Notes under the pieces: generated by a model
Seen by the model: only the letters and a program-made list of their open reading frames with translations
Database searches by the model: none
What the model was told of the DNA's origin: nothing
DNA from: Mycosarcoma maydis
Lineage: Eukaryota > Basidiomycota > Ustilaginomycetes > Ustilaginales
Reading direction: 5' to 3'
NCBI RefSeq assembly: GCF_000328475.2
Contig: NC_026478.1
Location: 1,426,001 to 1,490,000, forward strand
Length of the DNA: 64,000 nucleotides
Program-made: the position numbers and the translations under genes
Part shown: in pieces, positions 9,801 to 18,212 of the stretch
Layout of the letters: each line of letters begins with the position of its first letter
Position numbering within the stretch: position 1 is the first letter of the stretch

Positions 9801-11260
9801 TTGGCGATAGCGGCACGGCGTTCCGCCTCTTGCTCTTCTTCGGTCAGAGTCTCCTTAGGCTCGTCAGGGTCTTTGAGCTGCTCTTGGCTCTCTTCCACTG
9901 CACCAGTCTCAGCCGGGGGAGCATCTTTGATCTCGTCATCCACATCCTGGGCCACGGCGGCTGCATCGCGCGAAGCTGAGACTTCCTGCGCGGCAGTCGT
10001 CTCAGCGACTGGCTCGTCTGTGCTTCTTCCGGACTCGAAGCTGGAGTTCCTAGCAGGGATTTGTGCTCCTGGAGCAAGACCCATGCCCTGCAAAGCGACA
10101 TTTCGACGATCTGCTCCAATTTTTCCCGGAATGGCTGGTTTGGGCTTGATTTGTGGTGCAGAATCAGCAGCGGCGGCCTCGTTGCGTTGAAGCGCCGCCA
10201 TCCTCTCTTTCAGGCTCATCTTGATGCTCGTCTGTGCGTCTGCAGCACTGAAGGCACCACCTGCACCTGATGCTTGAGGTGAGGTTGGAGACGGGCTGTT
10301 CTCGCTTTGCTGTGCAACAGGGGCCAATTTGAAAACTGCGGTGGCCGAGGCGGAAGTTGGAGCACCAGGAAGCAGAGGCTTCGCCTCGGTTGAAACAGGT
10401 GTCGGTCTCTTCCATCCGCCAAGCTTGGCCTTAGGAAGCGGAGGAGGTGCGGATTCGGCGGGCTTGTTGAATGCGGCGAGTCGATCGCGGAATGAGCTCG
10501 ACATCCCGGCTGGCTTGGACGCCACCGCGGGTGGTGATTTAGTCGGTGGCGAGGCAACAGCTTTGGCTTCGGTGGCTGCTACAGTCTGAGCTGCCTCGAG
10601 TTTCGATGCATCGCTCTCACCCTTTGCCTCGACTGCTGCTGCAGCACCGGCAATAGCAGCTCCACCAGCAGCCTCAGAGGTACCGCGCGTGCCTTTGGCG
10701 GAGTCGTAGGCGGCCTCCTCGGTAGGAGCCTCAGCAGCACTGGTATGCGGATCACTTGCCTCTTGATTCTGGTCGTCATCCTCCTCATCGGGCGAAGGCG
10801 GTCGAGGCGGCAAAGGGGCGCCAAAACCAGCCTGCTCGGTCTCAGCTTTCTGAGCAGTTTCTCGTGCTGCTTCTGGAATGACTTGAGCTTGATACGACGG
10901 AGGCTGTTCCTCCACTACGGAGCGTTGGAGATCGGTTGGAGCTTCAGTTGGTATAGCGCCGGCAGCAGCGGGTGCAGAAATAGCCGATGCAATCTTGACA
11001 TCAGCCTCGTGCGATGACGGTTCCTCAATGTCATCCAAAGGCTCGACGAAACTGCCAGGAAAAATGCCGCTTTTGGAACCATCGAGCGTCTCTCCAACTA
11101 GCCAGTCGTCATCATCGTCGTCATCTTCGTCGTCTGCTGTGTCAGTCTTGGGCGCTACACCAGTGACGCGGATGGTCTCTCGTTTGGCAAAGGTGAGGTC
11201 TTGCTTGTGTGGACTCTTGTACTTGGTTGTCGCCCTGGCGAGGTACGGAAATGTCGGCAT
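6818..11260 (-). CDS. BBC1: Bbc1-like SH3 protein of cortical actin patches
   Basis: About 1480 residues in one exon. The start is taken as the ATG at 11260; the frame is open a little further upstream but only from a GTG. An SH3 domain occupies about residues 1-75, with a Tyr-rich beginning, an acidic RT/n-Src insertion (poly-Asp), WLVGE and GIFPGSFVEPL. A very long Pro/Ala/Glu-rich middle carries PPLP-type runs and a repeated motif (EEQEAERRAAIAKRMAALG and a near copy about 400 residues later), as in Bbc1/Aim3 proteins. The last 280 residues form the conserved C-terminal domain, ending in GILKIYRSPPRHGW. In yeast, Bbc1 (Mti1) binds type I myosin and restrains Arp2/3-driven actin assembly at endocytic sites. 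It is convergent with the transcription factor gene, with about 175 bp between the stops. Confidence 0.85.
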   Translation of the reverse strand: MPTFPYLARATTKYKSPHKQDLTFAKRETIRVTGVAPKTDTADDEDDDDDDDWLVGETLDGSKSGIFPGSFVEPLDDIEEPSSHEADVKIASAISAPAAAGAIPTEAPTDLQRSVVEEQPPSYQAQVIPEAARETAQKAETEQAGFGAPLPPRPPSPDEEDDDQNQEASDPHTSAAEAPTEEAAYDSAKGTRGTSEAAGGAAIAGAAAAVEAKGESDASKLEAAQTVAATEAKAVASPPTKSPPAVASKPAGMSSSFRDRLAAFNKPAESAPPPLPKAKLGGWKRPTPVSTEAKPLLPGAPTSASATAVFKLAPVAQQSENSPSPTSPQASGAGGAFSAADAQTSIKMSLKERMAALQRNEAAAADSAPQIKPKPAIPGKIGADRRNVALQGMGLAPGAQIPARNSSFESGRSTDEPVAETTAAQEVSASRDAAAVAQDVDDEIKDAPPAETGAVEESQEQLKDPDEPKETLTEEEQEAERRAAIAKRMAALGARRMGGGSVPFGAPAPPSRTKTASSVESAEGTTSEPGITVSSETPRAANDEEPADAAALTDTINAAAESSCSDVLSPTSAETVEAPKVLAVPRRAAAPRKRKAAAQTAAAAGIAAVAQESEAAAPPTELESEKDLLEAAADGAGSAPIVATAEEATSLTDEKADATPGQSAELHHDQDSNDVAKLQNEVEPQLDESDPEIAENQRQLEEYLRGEGFYEDQVEPAAQNVPELSAAASGVEAEAPAAEAELEQPPAIEDVPSDNAASLKPPSRPPSARPPIPKTNVPPPPVTADHDDAVAARAQSPSASAASTSMSPHESVIPPVPTSTLSTPMEDAANEVDEPEPPADEVEDVAGPVLAAPKPRVAIPTEDPEDEELLAAADTTSAANARDQASGAAAYDQFEEQELTQEEQEAQRRANLARRMAALGGQRIGAFPGMTPPPIMGAPMPARKAPIHAAEEIEEQSRDVNDVVEQPDQSVALSPRGPPRGGMAIPGLTAVPSMDAQHAEVAALERARSPDAATNAPARLASPPPVPTSPPPKPLSPPPPTRSVPTVGADSTLPPMLPPGRPSSTVPMPNLDEAIRSASPASSSLGRRTSMKPPVPQGISAHSRASSAAVVEQELAQDRNSATSPPPMPISPPPLPVSPPPRPSSRAPPLPGSAGVPPRRQGSSASYTSTEAIGQSDAPAVPSAATTLAPSVPGRTEASLPPTPASFGAPSSVNVGARQSSRDLDLMPSSRWWRHGLNPLRLPPTVAGRPDAILYADTSSSTDSGVVVHRADVHMLFEDYSTTVISLSFQDDDLEETHTTLSQRHNFAPPKPSSAELKQWSSSIGAEIGRLATEAAKQSSAPLGDGSPQGFVHHIISSVASLPPVGTSLGALILTQVGPTVVETGADEPRAGDIVLCSNADFRGKKGLAPYHTTLGSSLPIPAILVDMEPKKNKLRCILQNPSHSKKHHPEEISLRLDDLKSGILKIYRSPPRHGWLPHW

Positions 11261-12051
11261 GATTGTTGCGCCTGTGTCTGGAAGCACTTGTCACGAATCA
11301 CCTTGCAAAATGGGGAACAGTGGCAGGCGCAAAATACCAGAGCGGTGAGGTATGACTGACAAATGAAGGCAGGCTCGAATGTGGTCCAGAGGACTGCGAG
11401 TGGCAAACGTTGTTAACCACACTACACGACTGAGAGCACGCCCAAGTTGACAGGCGACTCAAGTTGGTGCGCTGAGTTGTGAGTGTGAGTGTTGGCTGTG
11501 CTTCACCCCTAAGCCAAAGAAGCGCGAACACAAGAGCACGCAGAATAGAGCATCGCCAGTGCAATGCAGTGCAGTGAAGCGCACGGTTCAATTCGTGATT
11601 GTGGAGGCTGAAAAAAGACATCTGAGAGAAAGGTAGACAACGCCGGGCTAACATGATGTATGGTTTTTCGTATTCACGATTTATGATTCCCCGATTCGTG
11701 ATTCACGATTTCGAGGCGTGAGTGCTCGGTCTAGGCAGGTCTGACAGCTTCGGAATCGTGAAACGTTCTGACGTGCTCAAATCACGAATCACGAAAGCTT
11801 GATGCACAACGTGCATCCAAAGTCACCAATGCGCGAAGCTTGGCGTTCATAGTTAACGGTCCTGTCACCCCGACCAACTTCCACATTTATTCGTGACTGC
11901 TTCAAATCATGGCTGACGTTGGCTTACACTGCACCTTCTAATTCTGGATGAGGGTCGACACGTTAACGACAGCAACCTCGACAATAGAAACGACAGCCAT
12001 CAGCATCCAGCAGCAACAACAACAGCAGCAGCACTGACCAGCCACGCCAAC
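11261..12051. other. Divergent promoter region between BBC1 and the DUF202 gene
   Basis: No gene recognised. Heptamer tracts lie at 11672-11712 and 11779-11795, and a short GCAGT repeat lies near 11560-11580. The leader of the DUF202 gene (about 12000-12050) is CAG/CAA-rich. Confidence 0.6.
11672..11712. repeat. Heptamer tract, mixed orientation
   Basis: ATTCACGATT, a degenerate spacer, then ATTCGTGATTCACGATT, which reads the unit in both orientations. Confidence 0.75.
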
Positions 12052-12766
12052 ATGTCAGTGGTACTACGCCCAGTCAAAGCAGCACTGAATCGCGCACACG
12101 GTGCGTTCAGCCTCGAGCTGAAGAACGAAGGCAGCGTTGCTCGTGATCATCTTGCATCGGAAAGGACGTTCCTAGCATGGCTTCGCACCAGTCTCAGTCT
12201 GGTCAGCATTGGCATCGCTGTCACACAACTCTTCCAGCTTCCCTCGCTCGTCGGCTCACCCACTGCCAAACAGCCCAACACCGGAAGCTATCTGAGCTTT
12301 CAGGAAGATCCTGTCGTTGACTGGTCAGAAGCTCCACCGCATGTCCTTCTTTCACGTAGACTGGATAGCATTGCCAAGTTGTAAGTCGATCGCCCACAAT
12401 TTGTAGCGTTGTCCTCTCAAGCTGGTACTGATAGCTCCTTCATTGTAATCCCCTCACATGTATGCAGAGGAAAGCCGTTGGGTGGATCATTCATTTTGCT
12501 CGGTGTCATCGCTCTTCTCCTCGGGTGTTACCGCTACTTTGCAGTACAAGCAACACTGGTTCGCGGCAAGTTTATACCCACAAGATTCGGAAGTGAGTTT
12601 CTACCCATCCTCCACTCTCGACCTTGTTCGACGTAAATCTTGATCTTACTAGTTCGAATCTAACCCTCTTTTCTTTGAACGTACAGTCTCGGTCATTACG
12701 TTTCTTGTTGGTGCATTAGTGGTCGCTGCGACTGCTGTAATCCTGGCTGGCCGGCACAGCTATTGA
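12052..12766 (+). CDS. DUF202-family small membrane protein
   Basis: Three exons: 12052-12380, 12468-12592 and 12687-12766 (534 nt, 177 residues). The introns have GTAAGT and GTGAGT donors and CAG acceptors, and the frame closes exactly. The N-terminal part carries the family signature ARDHLASERTFLAWLRTSLS followed by a first membrane helix. Exon 2 encodes a second helix (ILLGVIALLLGCYRYFA) and exon 3 a third (ISVITFLVGALVVAATAVIL). This matches the YidH/DUF202 domain, related to the membrane part of vacuolar Vtc1. Its biochemical role is not established; in fungi such proteins lie in internal or plasma membranes. Single-domain and normal length for the family. Confidence 0.85.
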
Positions 12767-12994
12767 ATTACTGTGCTTAGGCGTATGTCATGACAAACTG
12801 AATGCCAGAGATCAATCAAGTGCTGACATTCACTCACACGCCATCCGCATGCAATGGTCGATGACCAAACAAACATGAGAATTGTGACAATCTGGATTGG
12901 TATATTCATTGGCATGCCTACGTTGTACGATTAAGCGTAAGGTAGAGAGCTGATTGACTGATGATCTATCAAATCAATTCGAACAAATAACCGT

Positions 12995-13383
12995 TTAGGA
13001 GTTGATCTCCTTCTGAGCCTTGCCAGACTCCTGCTGAGCCTTGCCGGACAGTTCCTTGGACTTGTCACCGGTGACAGCGCCGACAACGTTGTCGATCTTA
13101 CCCGAGACCTGGTCCTTAGTGCCCTCGGCGTAGCCCTGGGCCTGAGCAGCCTTGATCTCGCCCTCGCCCTTGGCGTGCTGCTCCTTGCCAGCCTTTTGCC
13201 ACTCAGTGGAGCCGAGAGCGTTGCCGATGGTCTCCTTGACGGTACCAGCGACCGAGTTGTAGTTTCTGTGTGCGGATAGAGCAGAGGGTGCAGTGGTTAG
13301 AAAGCTGTTTGACGGCAGCGCAGAGATCAACATGTTGTGTGGTGACGAGAAACATACCCGTTAACCTTGGAGGGCTCAGACAT
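12995..13383 (-). CDS. CsbD-like stress-response protein
   Basis: Two exons on the minus strand: 13383-13358 and 13265-12995 (297 nt, 98 residues), spliced at GTATGT...CACAG. The spliced protein begins MSEPSKVNGNYNSVAGTVKE and continues with repeats of G-(T/K)-x-x-x-x-x-G and a Gln/Lys/Glu-rich amphipathic tail. This is the pattern of the CsbD family (general stress proteins in bacteria, widespread in fungi). It is hydrophilic, has no signal peptide, and is probably cytosolic and disordered or helical. A TATA-like box about 95 bp upstream and a short leader suggest strong, regulated expression. An unspliced reading would give an unrelated N-terminus, so the spliced model is preferred. Confidence 0.85.
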
Positions 13384-13474
13384 TGTGAATTAGTGTTTGA
13401 TGAGGTTGATGTGTGAGGAAAATGTTGTGTGTGGATGGTGGAGAAGGAAGAAGTCCTTTGCGGGTAAAAGTTGT

Positions 13475-13484
13475 GGCTTATATG
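13475..13484 (-). promoter_or_regulatory. TATA-like box of the CsbD-like gene
   Basis: CATATAAGCC on the minus strand, about 92-101 bp upstream of the ATG, followed by a CT/CA-rich leader. Position and sequence fit a core promoter; this is inference. Confidence 0.5.
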
Positions 13485-13880
13485 CTTTTCGACGATGGGC
13501 ACGTAGAGGTAGGTGGGAAGCCCAGTCACTGATTGACCCTGTGACCCTGTGTGGAGCGTGAGAGCGAGAATGAGACAAGGGTTCACAACGGAATGTCGGA
13601 TCCTAGGCATGGAGAGTCAGTTCGTCCAAGAATAGCTCTGCAGCCTATGACTTCAGAGTGCGGCAACCAAAAGCGTGCTGTGGCTCGTTCAACATCAACT
13701 TTAACCAAGACTGCCAAGACTGTGAGCATGACGACGCATATCAACTCCGCTCTCCGCTCTCACAGTTCGGACGCCATAGCTGTGCATCCAAGGTTCAAGA
13801 CGCTAGACTCTCTGTCTTAGTACGCGCCGTCACCTTGCAGCCGAATTCTTCAATGTGGCCCAAGCTGCTGTCATTTCACC

Positions 13881-14251
13881 ATGCAGACACAGATGTTCCT
13901 CGCAACCATCACACTTGCATATGCAATTGCCAGCACAGCCAAGCTTGGCGGCGTCATTGCCAGATGTTGCCACTCGGAGTAGGAAGCTTGTCTTCGTTCC
14001 CGGTCCGGTGATGGCGGACTACATGTCATCGCTGTCCAACTTTCCAGAGACGACTCCAGGCTCGAATCAGGTCATCACGCGTGCACAGCCAAGCTCCCTT
14101 TACGTCATCTTTGGACCAGGAAGCGACATGGCTTTACTGTATACGCATGGTTCTAGACCGGTACAAAACAATAGCCTTGCTCCGCACAAGCGACGTGGCA
14201 AGGACCAAAAATGCAGGATGCTACACAGACCGAGCGGCGCAAGCAATGTGA
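13881..14251 (+). CDS. Candidate small secreted protein, weak
   Basis: From the ATG at 13881 the reading is a signal-peptide-like start (MQTQMFLATITLAYAIASTA), then a short stretch ending in a stop at 13980-13982. If a GTAGGA donor at 13979 and the CAG acceptor at 14070 were used, the product would be 92 residues with several cysteines, ending at 14251. The donor is poor and no clear branch site is visible, so this may be a decayed effector gene or chance. No homologue is recognised. Confidence 0.15.
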
Positions 14252-15000
14252 TGTACCAAAGCGAGCAACAATGTCCGCTCCGATCTCTAGTAGTCATCAA
14301 GCCATATAATGTTTCCCCACGTTTTCGCTTCACTTTTCATTTATGAGATGACGTCATTTTGCAAACGTGACGTGGACGTGCGACCTCGTCCGGTATGTTC
14401 ATAAAAATAGAAACTCGGAACGTTGCAGGCTGACGGCATAACGGCATGTCTCTAGATGGGTGACTCGTTCTCTGTCGCGAAATCGTCCAATGAAATTCAT
14501 TCGGCGTTCGACGGCAGGTCCACGCAGCATTCGTGATTCGCATTCACGATTGTCATTTTATTTCACAGATGACGTTACCGAACTGGCTTGAACAGATCGT
14601 GATGTGGCACGACGCCCCTCTGCAGCTGGATGCTCGCTTGTGGTAGACAAAGAATTGATCGACCTCGGAACATGCTCGCGATGCCGTCTAAAGCTGCTTC
14701 CAAAGACACAGATGCAACAAGCTCAATGTGCCCCTGGGCCAGATAGAGCTTTGTGATCGACATGCACATCTTGTTTGGAGCCAACGGCGTCGTCACAACG
14801 CAACTTGCCAAGCAAAGGACACGGTACACAAGAGAGGAAGCTTAGAACAGGCAGAATCTCCAACCGAAATCATAGGGTGCATTGCAGTGCCATACAAAGA
14901 ACGCACTGTGTAAGTCATGCTTTTGGGTAATGTATACAGACAACAACAAACAGTAACATTGGTCACCGAGTTTCCACGTTCGCGGTTCGTAATCCATGGT

Positions 15001-17571
15001 TCAGTGACTGTGGCCCTCGTGAGCCTCCGGATCCTCGTGGTCAGGCCAATCCTCGAAACCATCTTCAAACATGTCTTGCAGCTTGTGCTCTTTGTCCTTG
15101 ATGGTCTCTAGACTTGGGTCATTCATAATGTCCTCCCACTGCTTCATCTCATCGTCTGTGAGCAGGCACTTGTCAAGCGCAGCGCGCAGCTTGTCTTCGC
15201 CACCATCGCGCATGCTCTTGCCAATCAAGACGATCTCTTGCCTCCTGTCACCCCAAGGTTCCTGGAAGTCCTTCTTGATCGCTTCCACAATCTCCTTGTC
15301 CTGAGGCCACATCTCGGCGTCCAACTCGCAGCGCCATCGTGCACCACCTTGCAGCGTAAGCATGATACCTGCCTGTGACCACTCGCCGAACATCAGAGGT
15401 CGAGTGGCGAGCCAGATGAAACCTTTGGATCGAAGCAAGGGAGCGAAAGTTTCACTGGCGTTTTTGGCCTCCAATCGTGCCTGAGGGTTGAGTTGAGGCT
15501 GAGCGTCGTCATCGCCTTCTGCTTCCACGTCCATTTCATTGTCCTCAGTATCGTCAGCCTCGCCGTCAGCATCCATGCTTTCATCATCATCCTCGTCCTC
15601 GCCATCGTCGATGTACTCGCTCTGAATGACCACAAAGACTTCGCGGATCGTCTCCCACAAGCGCGCAGTGTGGAACGGCCTGCGTGCCCTATAGACAAAG
15701 CTGCCAATGCCGTACTCCTCGGTTTCAGGCTTGATCTCTTCATTGAGACTCTTGAGCCAGCCTGCTCCGAGCGCTGCCTTTTCGTAGCTGAACAGGTTCG
15801 TGTTGAGAATCTCTTGAAGGTCGATGCGACTTCGGGTCGTCGGGATGATCTTGGCATCTGGGTTGAGCAGTCGGATAAACGCACGGATACGGTCCACTTC
15901 TTCCTTTCCAACCAGATCGCACTTGTTGATGAGGATCACGTTGGCAAACTCGAGCTGGTCGGTTTGGAGGTCCGAGATGTTACGGTCGTCCTCTTCGGGA
16001 ACATCGTGGTCGTCCTTGTGTCGGTCAACCAAGAAGTCGGTCGTGTTATAGTCGTTGAACAGATTCACGGCGTCAACCACGGTGACACACGTGTCGAGAC
16101 GTGCTACAGCAGGAAGACCACCCTGCTTGAGAATCTTGGCCACTTTTTCGTGCTCCTCTTTCTTCTGAGGATCAGCGCGGATCTCCTCCTCGAGGTCGTC
16201 AGCCATCTGCGAATACATGTCGGCAAATTCTTCCGAGAATGTTTCAGCGACTTGCATGGGCTCAGAAATACCAGTGCTCTCGATGAGAAGGTAGTCAATC
16301 TCGCGGTTTTCGGCGAGCGCTGCCACCTCTTCAAGCAGATCACCTCGGAGCGTGCAGCAGATGCAACCGTTCTGCATCTGCACCACTTTTTCCTCTGCTT
16401 GAGTGACGCGATGGTTGGACAGCAGCGATGCATCAATGTTAAGAGCACCCATGTCATTAACAACGACAGCGACACGAAGACCGTGATCCTTCGAGGTGAG
16501 GATGTGCTCCAAGAGCGTTGTCTTGCCTGCTCCCAAGAACCCACTGAGCAGTGTGACCGGAAGACGATCAACTCGAGAACGTTTCTGCTTTCCAAGAACC
16601 ACGGCGTCTGAGACGCGTTTGCTTGCCTTGGACTGTGATGTCTTTAGCTTTGTAGCATCGAATTTGCCGTCGGCGCCGAAGAAAGAGCTCAAGAAAATTG
16701 CCTCCTTTCGCATCTCTTCGTTTGACCTTGGCTGTCGGTCCTCATCGGCATCCACCTTGAGCTGCTCATCCTTGCTCAGCAGCTTCTTGATATCGAATCC
16801 CCACTGCTCGAGGTGCGTGTAAACCAGATCGTTTGGCTCGATATCGCCCGTCCTTCGCGGCAAGATATGGACGTGGAGATGGGGTACAGTCTGGCCAGCT
16901 GCCTCACCATCTTGAACACTGATGGTCAATGCATCAGCCTCAAAAACCTTTTCGAGGCCCTTTGAGATCTCTTGTACGGTCTGGAAGAGAGAAGCGACGA
17001 TCTCGGGCGGAGCCTCAGACAGTCTGTGGTAGGGCTTGGTGGGGATAACCAATATGTGGCCAGGAACGATGGGCTTGAGGTTCACGACAGCGGAGCAAGA
17101 TGCATCCGACGAGCGGTAGAAGACCTGATCGGTTACATCAAAGGACGCAAACTTGATCTGGACAGCATCTTTCTGCTTGGAAAGGGCCTTCTTGCTGCTC
17201 TGCTTGCCAACAGGCACAGCAGGTGCTGCCTTTGGTGAGACTGCGATGGGTGCCATATTGTCTTTGGTCGTGTCGTGTGATGGTGATGGAAACAGGACTC
17301 GATGAAGACGTTGTAGTCGAGAAGCATGGACGGAAGAGGCCACAAGTCTTTTTGAAGGGGCTCTGACGGGGAGGCGAGCGACGACATTCTTTTGGCTTGT
17401 GCCAACGGTTGTGTTTTGTCGCAGCTTCTTCGAGCTTGGAGCAAGTGATCCTGAGATCAAGACTAACTGTCGAATGTCTTTTTCATTTGGATGCGCCTGA
17501 AAACAAGGCCTTTGTCTAACCAGCAAGGTCGACCAGGACGACCCTGACGGTCGAGGTGGCCTTACAGCCAT
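15001..17571 (-). CDS. Fhit-type HIT hydrolase fused to COG0523 (CobW) GTPase
   Basis: One uninterrupted ORF. From the ATG at 17571 it gives 856 residues; from the next ATG, at 17256, 751 residues. Counting from 17256, residues about 25-145 are a HIT domain with the catalytic triad GQTVPHLHVHILPRRTGD, closest to Fhit/Hnt2 dinucleoside-triphosphate hydrolases. After a basic linker comes a P-loop GTPase: Walker A GFLGAGKTT, the metal motif GCICC, LLIESTGISEP, and the base-recognition motif NKCD. A CobW C-terminal domain follows, with a very acidic insert and a His-rich tail (HEDPEAHEGHSH). The GTPase part resembles the bacterial zinc-starvation (YciC/ZagA) branch more than ZNG1; I see no METAP1-binding CPELVP-type motif. 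The likely role is metal handling coupled to nucleotide hydrolysis, which is inference. The N-terminal 105 residues are basic and acid-poor. Confidence 0.85.
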   Translation of the reverse strand: MAVRPPRPSGSSWSTLLVRQRPCFQAHPNEKDIRQLVLISGSLAPSSKKLRQNTTVGTSQKNVVARLPVRAPSKRLVASSVHASRLQRLHRVLFPSPSHDTTKDNMAPIAVSPKAAPAVPVGKQSSKKALSKQKDAVQIKFASFDVTDQVFYRSSDASCSAVVNLKPIVPGHILVIPTKPYHRLSEAPPEIVASLFQTVQEISKGLEKVFEADALTISVQDGEAAGQTVPHLHVHILPRRTGDIEPNDLVYTHLEQWGFDIKKLLSKDEQLKVDADEDRQPRSNEEMRKEAIFLSSFFGADGKFDATKLKTSQSKASKRVSDAVVLGKQKRSRVDRLPVTLLSGFLGAGKTTLLEHILTSKDHGLRVAVVVNDMGALNIDASLLSNHRVTQAEEKVVQMQNGCICCTLRGDLLEEVAALAENREIDYLLIESTGISEPMQVAETFSEEFADMYSQMADDLEEEIRADPQKKEEHEKVAKILKQGGLPAVARLDTCVTVVDAVNLFNDYNTTDFLVDRHKDDHDVPEEDDRNISDLQTDQLEFANVILINKCDLVGKEEVDRIRAFIRLLNPDAKIIPTTRSRIDLQEILNTNLFSYEKAALGAGWLKSLNEEIKPETEEYGIGSFVYRARRPFHTARLWETIREVFVVIQSEYIDDGEDEDDDESMDADGEADDTEDNEMDVEAEGDDDAQPQLNPQARLEAKNASETFAPLLRSKGFIWLATRPLMFGEWSQAGIMLTLQGGARWRCELDAEMWPQDKEIVEAIKKDFQEPWGDRRQEIVLIGKSMRDGGEDKLRAALDKCLLTDDEMKQWEDIMNDPSLETIKDKEHKLQDMFEDGFEDWPDHEDPEAHEGHSH

Positions 17572-18212
17572 GACATACTCTTTGCACTGCCGTGCCGAAG
17601 CTCTCCAGATGCCCAAGCACGTAAGAGCAAACGACGTGATCTGAAGCTAGAACAAGTGTGGCACGGAAAGGCTGTCAAACACGGCGACAAATCGAGATCG
17701 GCCGACGCGCTGGCCCGTCGACGAATCGCAGCCGCTGAAATTCAAACCCACCCCGTTACACATTCACGATTGAGGACCCTCTCAGTCATCTGCAACCAAA
17801 AATGCGAACCTCATCGTTCGCCAACCAATCTGAAAGCTTTGATTAGAGCTTCTGCCTGCCCGTCCTCTGCGAATCTTCACAACGTGGAATGTACCGTCGG
17901 CTCAAGGGACCTCCGCACAGTGGCCAAGAATCACAACCCTCCCAGTGACAGTCTGCTCGAGCCGATAACACGAATTTTGGGCATCTCTGCTCTGTGCAAA
18001 CCCGAAGCTGTGGCCAATCATCGTCGAGACAACAGCAGCAAGCGACACAGTCCTAAAGTCGCAAAATGAGGTAGCAGTTCAACTGACTGTCAAGAACAGC
18101 AAACAGTGTATAAAGGTATCATTGCGGTGGAACGTAATATGGAAACAGGAAAGAGCTGATTAGAGATGAGCCTTTGAGCTACGGATCCGAACTTTGAATG
18201 TTATTGCTACTT
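17572..18212. other. Intergenic region between the HIT-COG0523 gene and the Sec14-like gene
   Basis: Promoter side of the fusion gene and 3' flank of the Sec14-like gene. A single ATTCACGATT motif lies at 17762-17771. No gene recognised. Confidence 0.5.

Larger units (their letters stand above)
13384..15000. other. 1.6-kb intergenic region
   Basis: Beyond the CsbD promoter this holds a heptamer tract at 14529-14552 and no recognisable conserved gene. One weak candidate for a short spliced secreted protein (13881-14251, plus strand) is described separately. Other ORFs here have no domains. Confidence 0.5.

Noticed and set aside
13658..14346. Overlapping plus-strand ORFs of 117 and 163 codons
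   Set aside because: No domain and frames overlap each other. Only the signal-peptide-like start at 13881 was kept as a weak candidate.
15493..16611. 372-codon plus-strand ORF
   Set aside because: Exactly antisense to the COG0523 GTPase gene, whose motifs are clear; the plus-strand reading has no domain and is a composition shadow.
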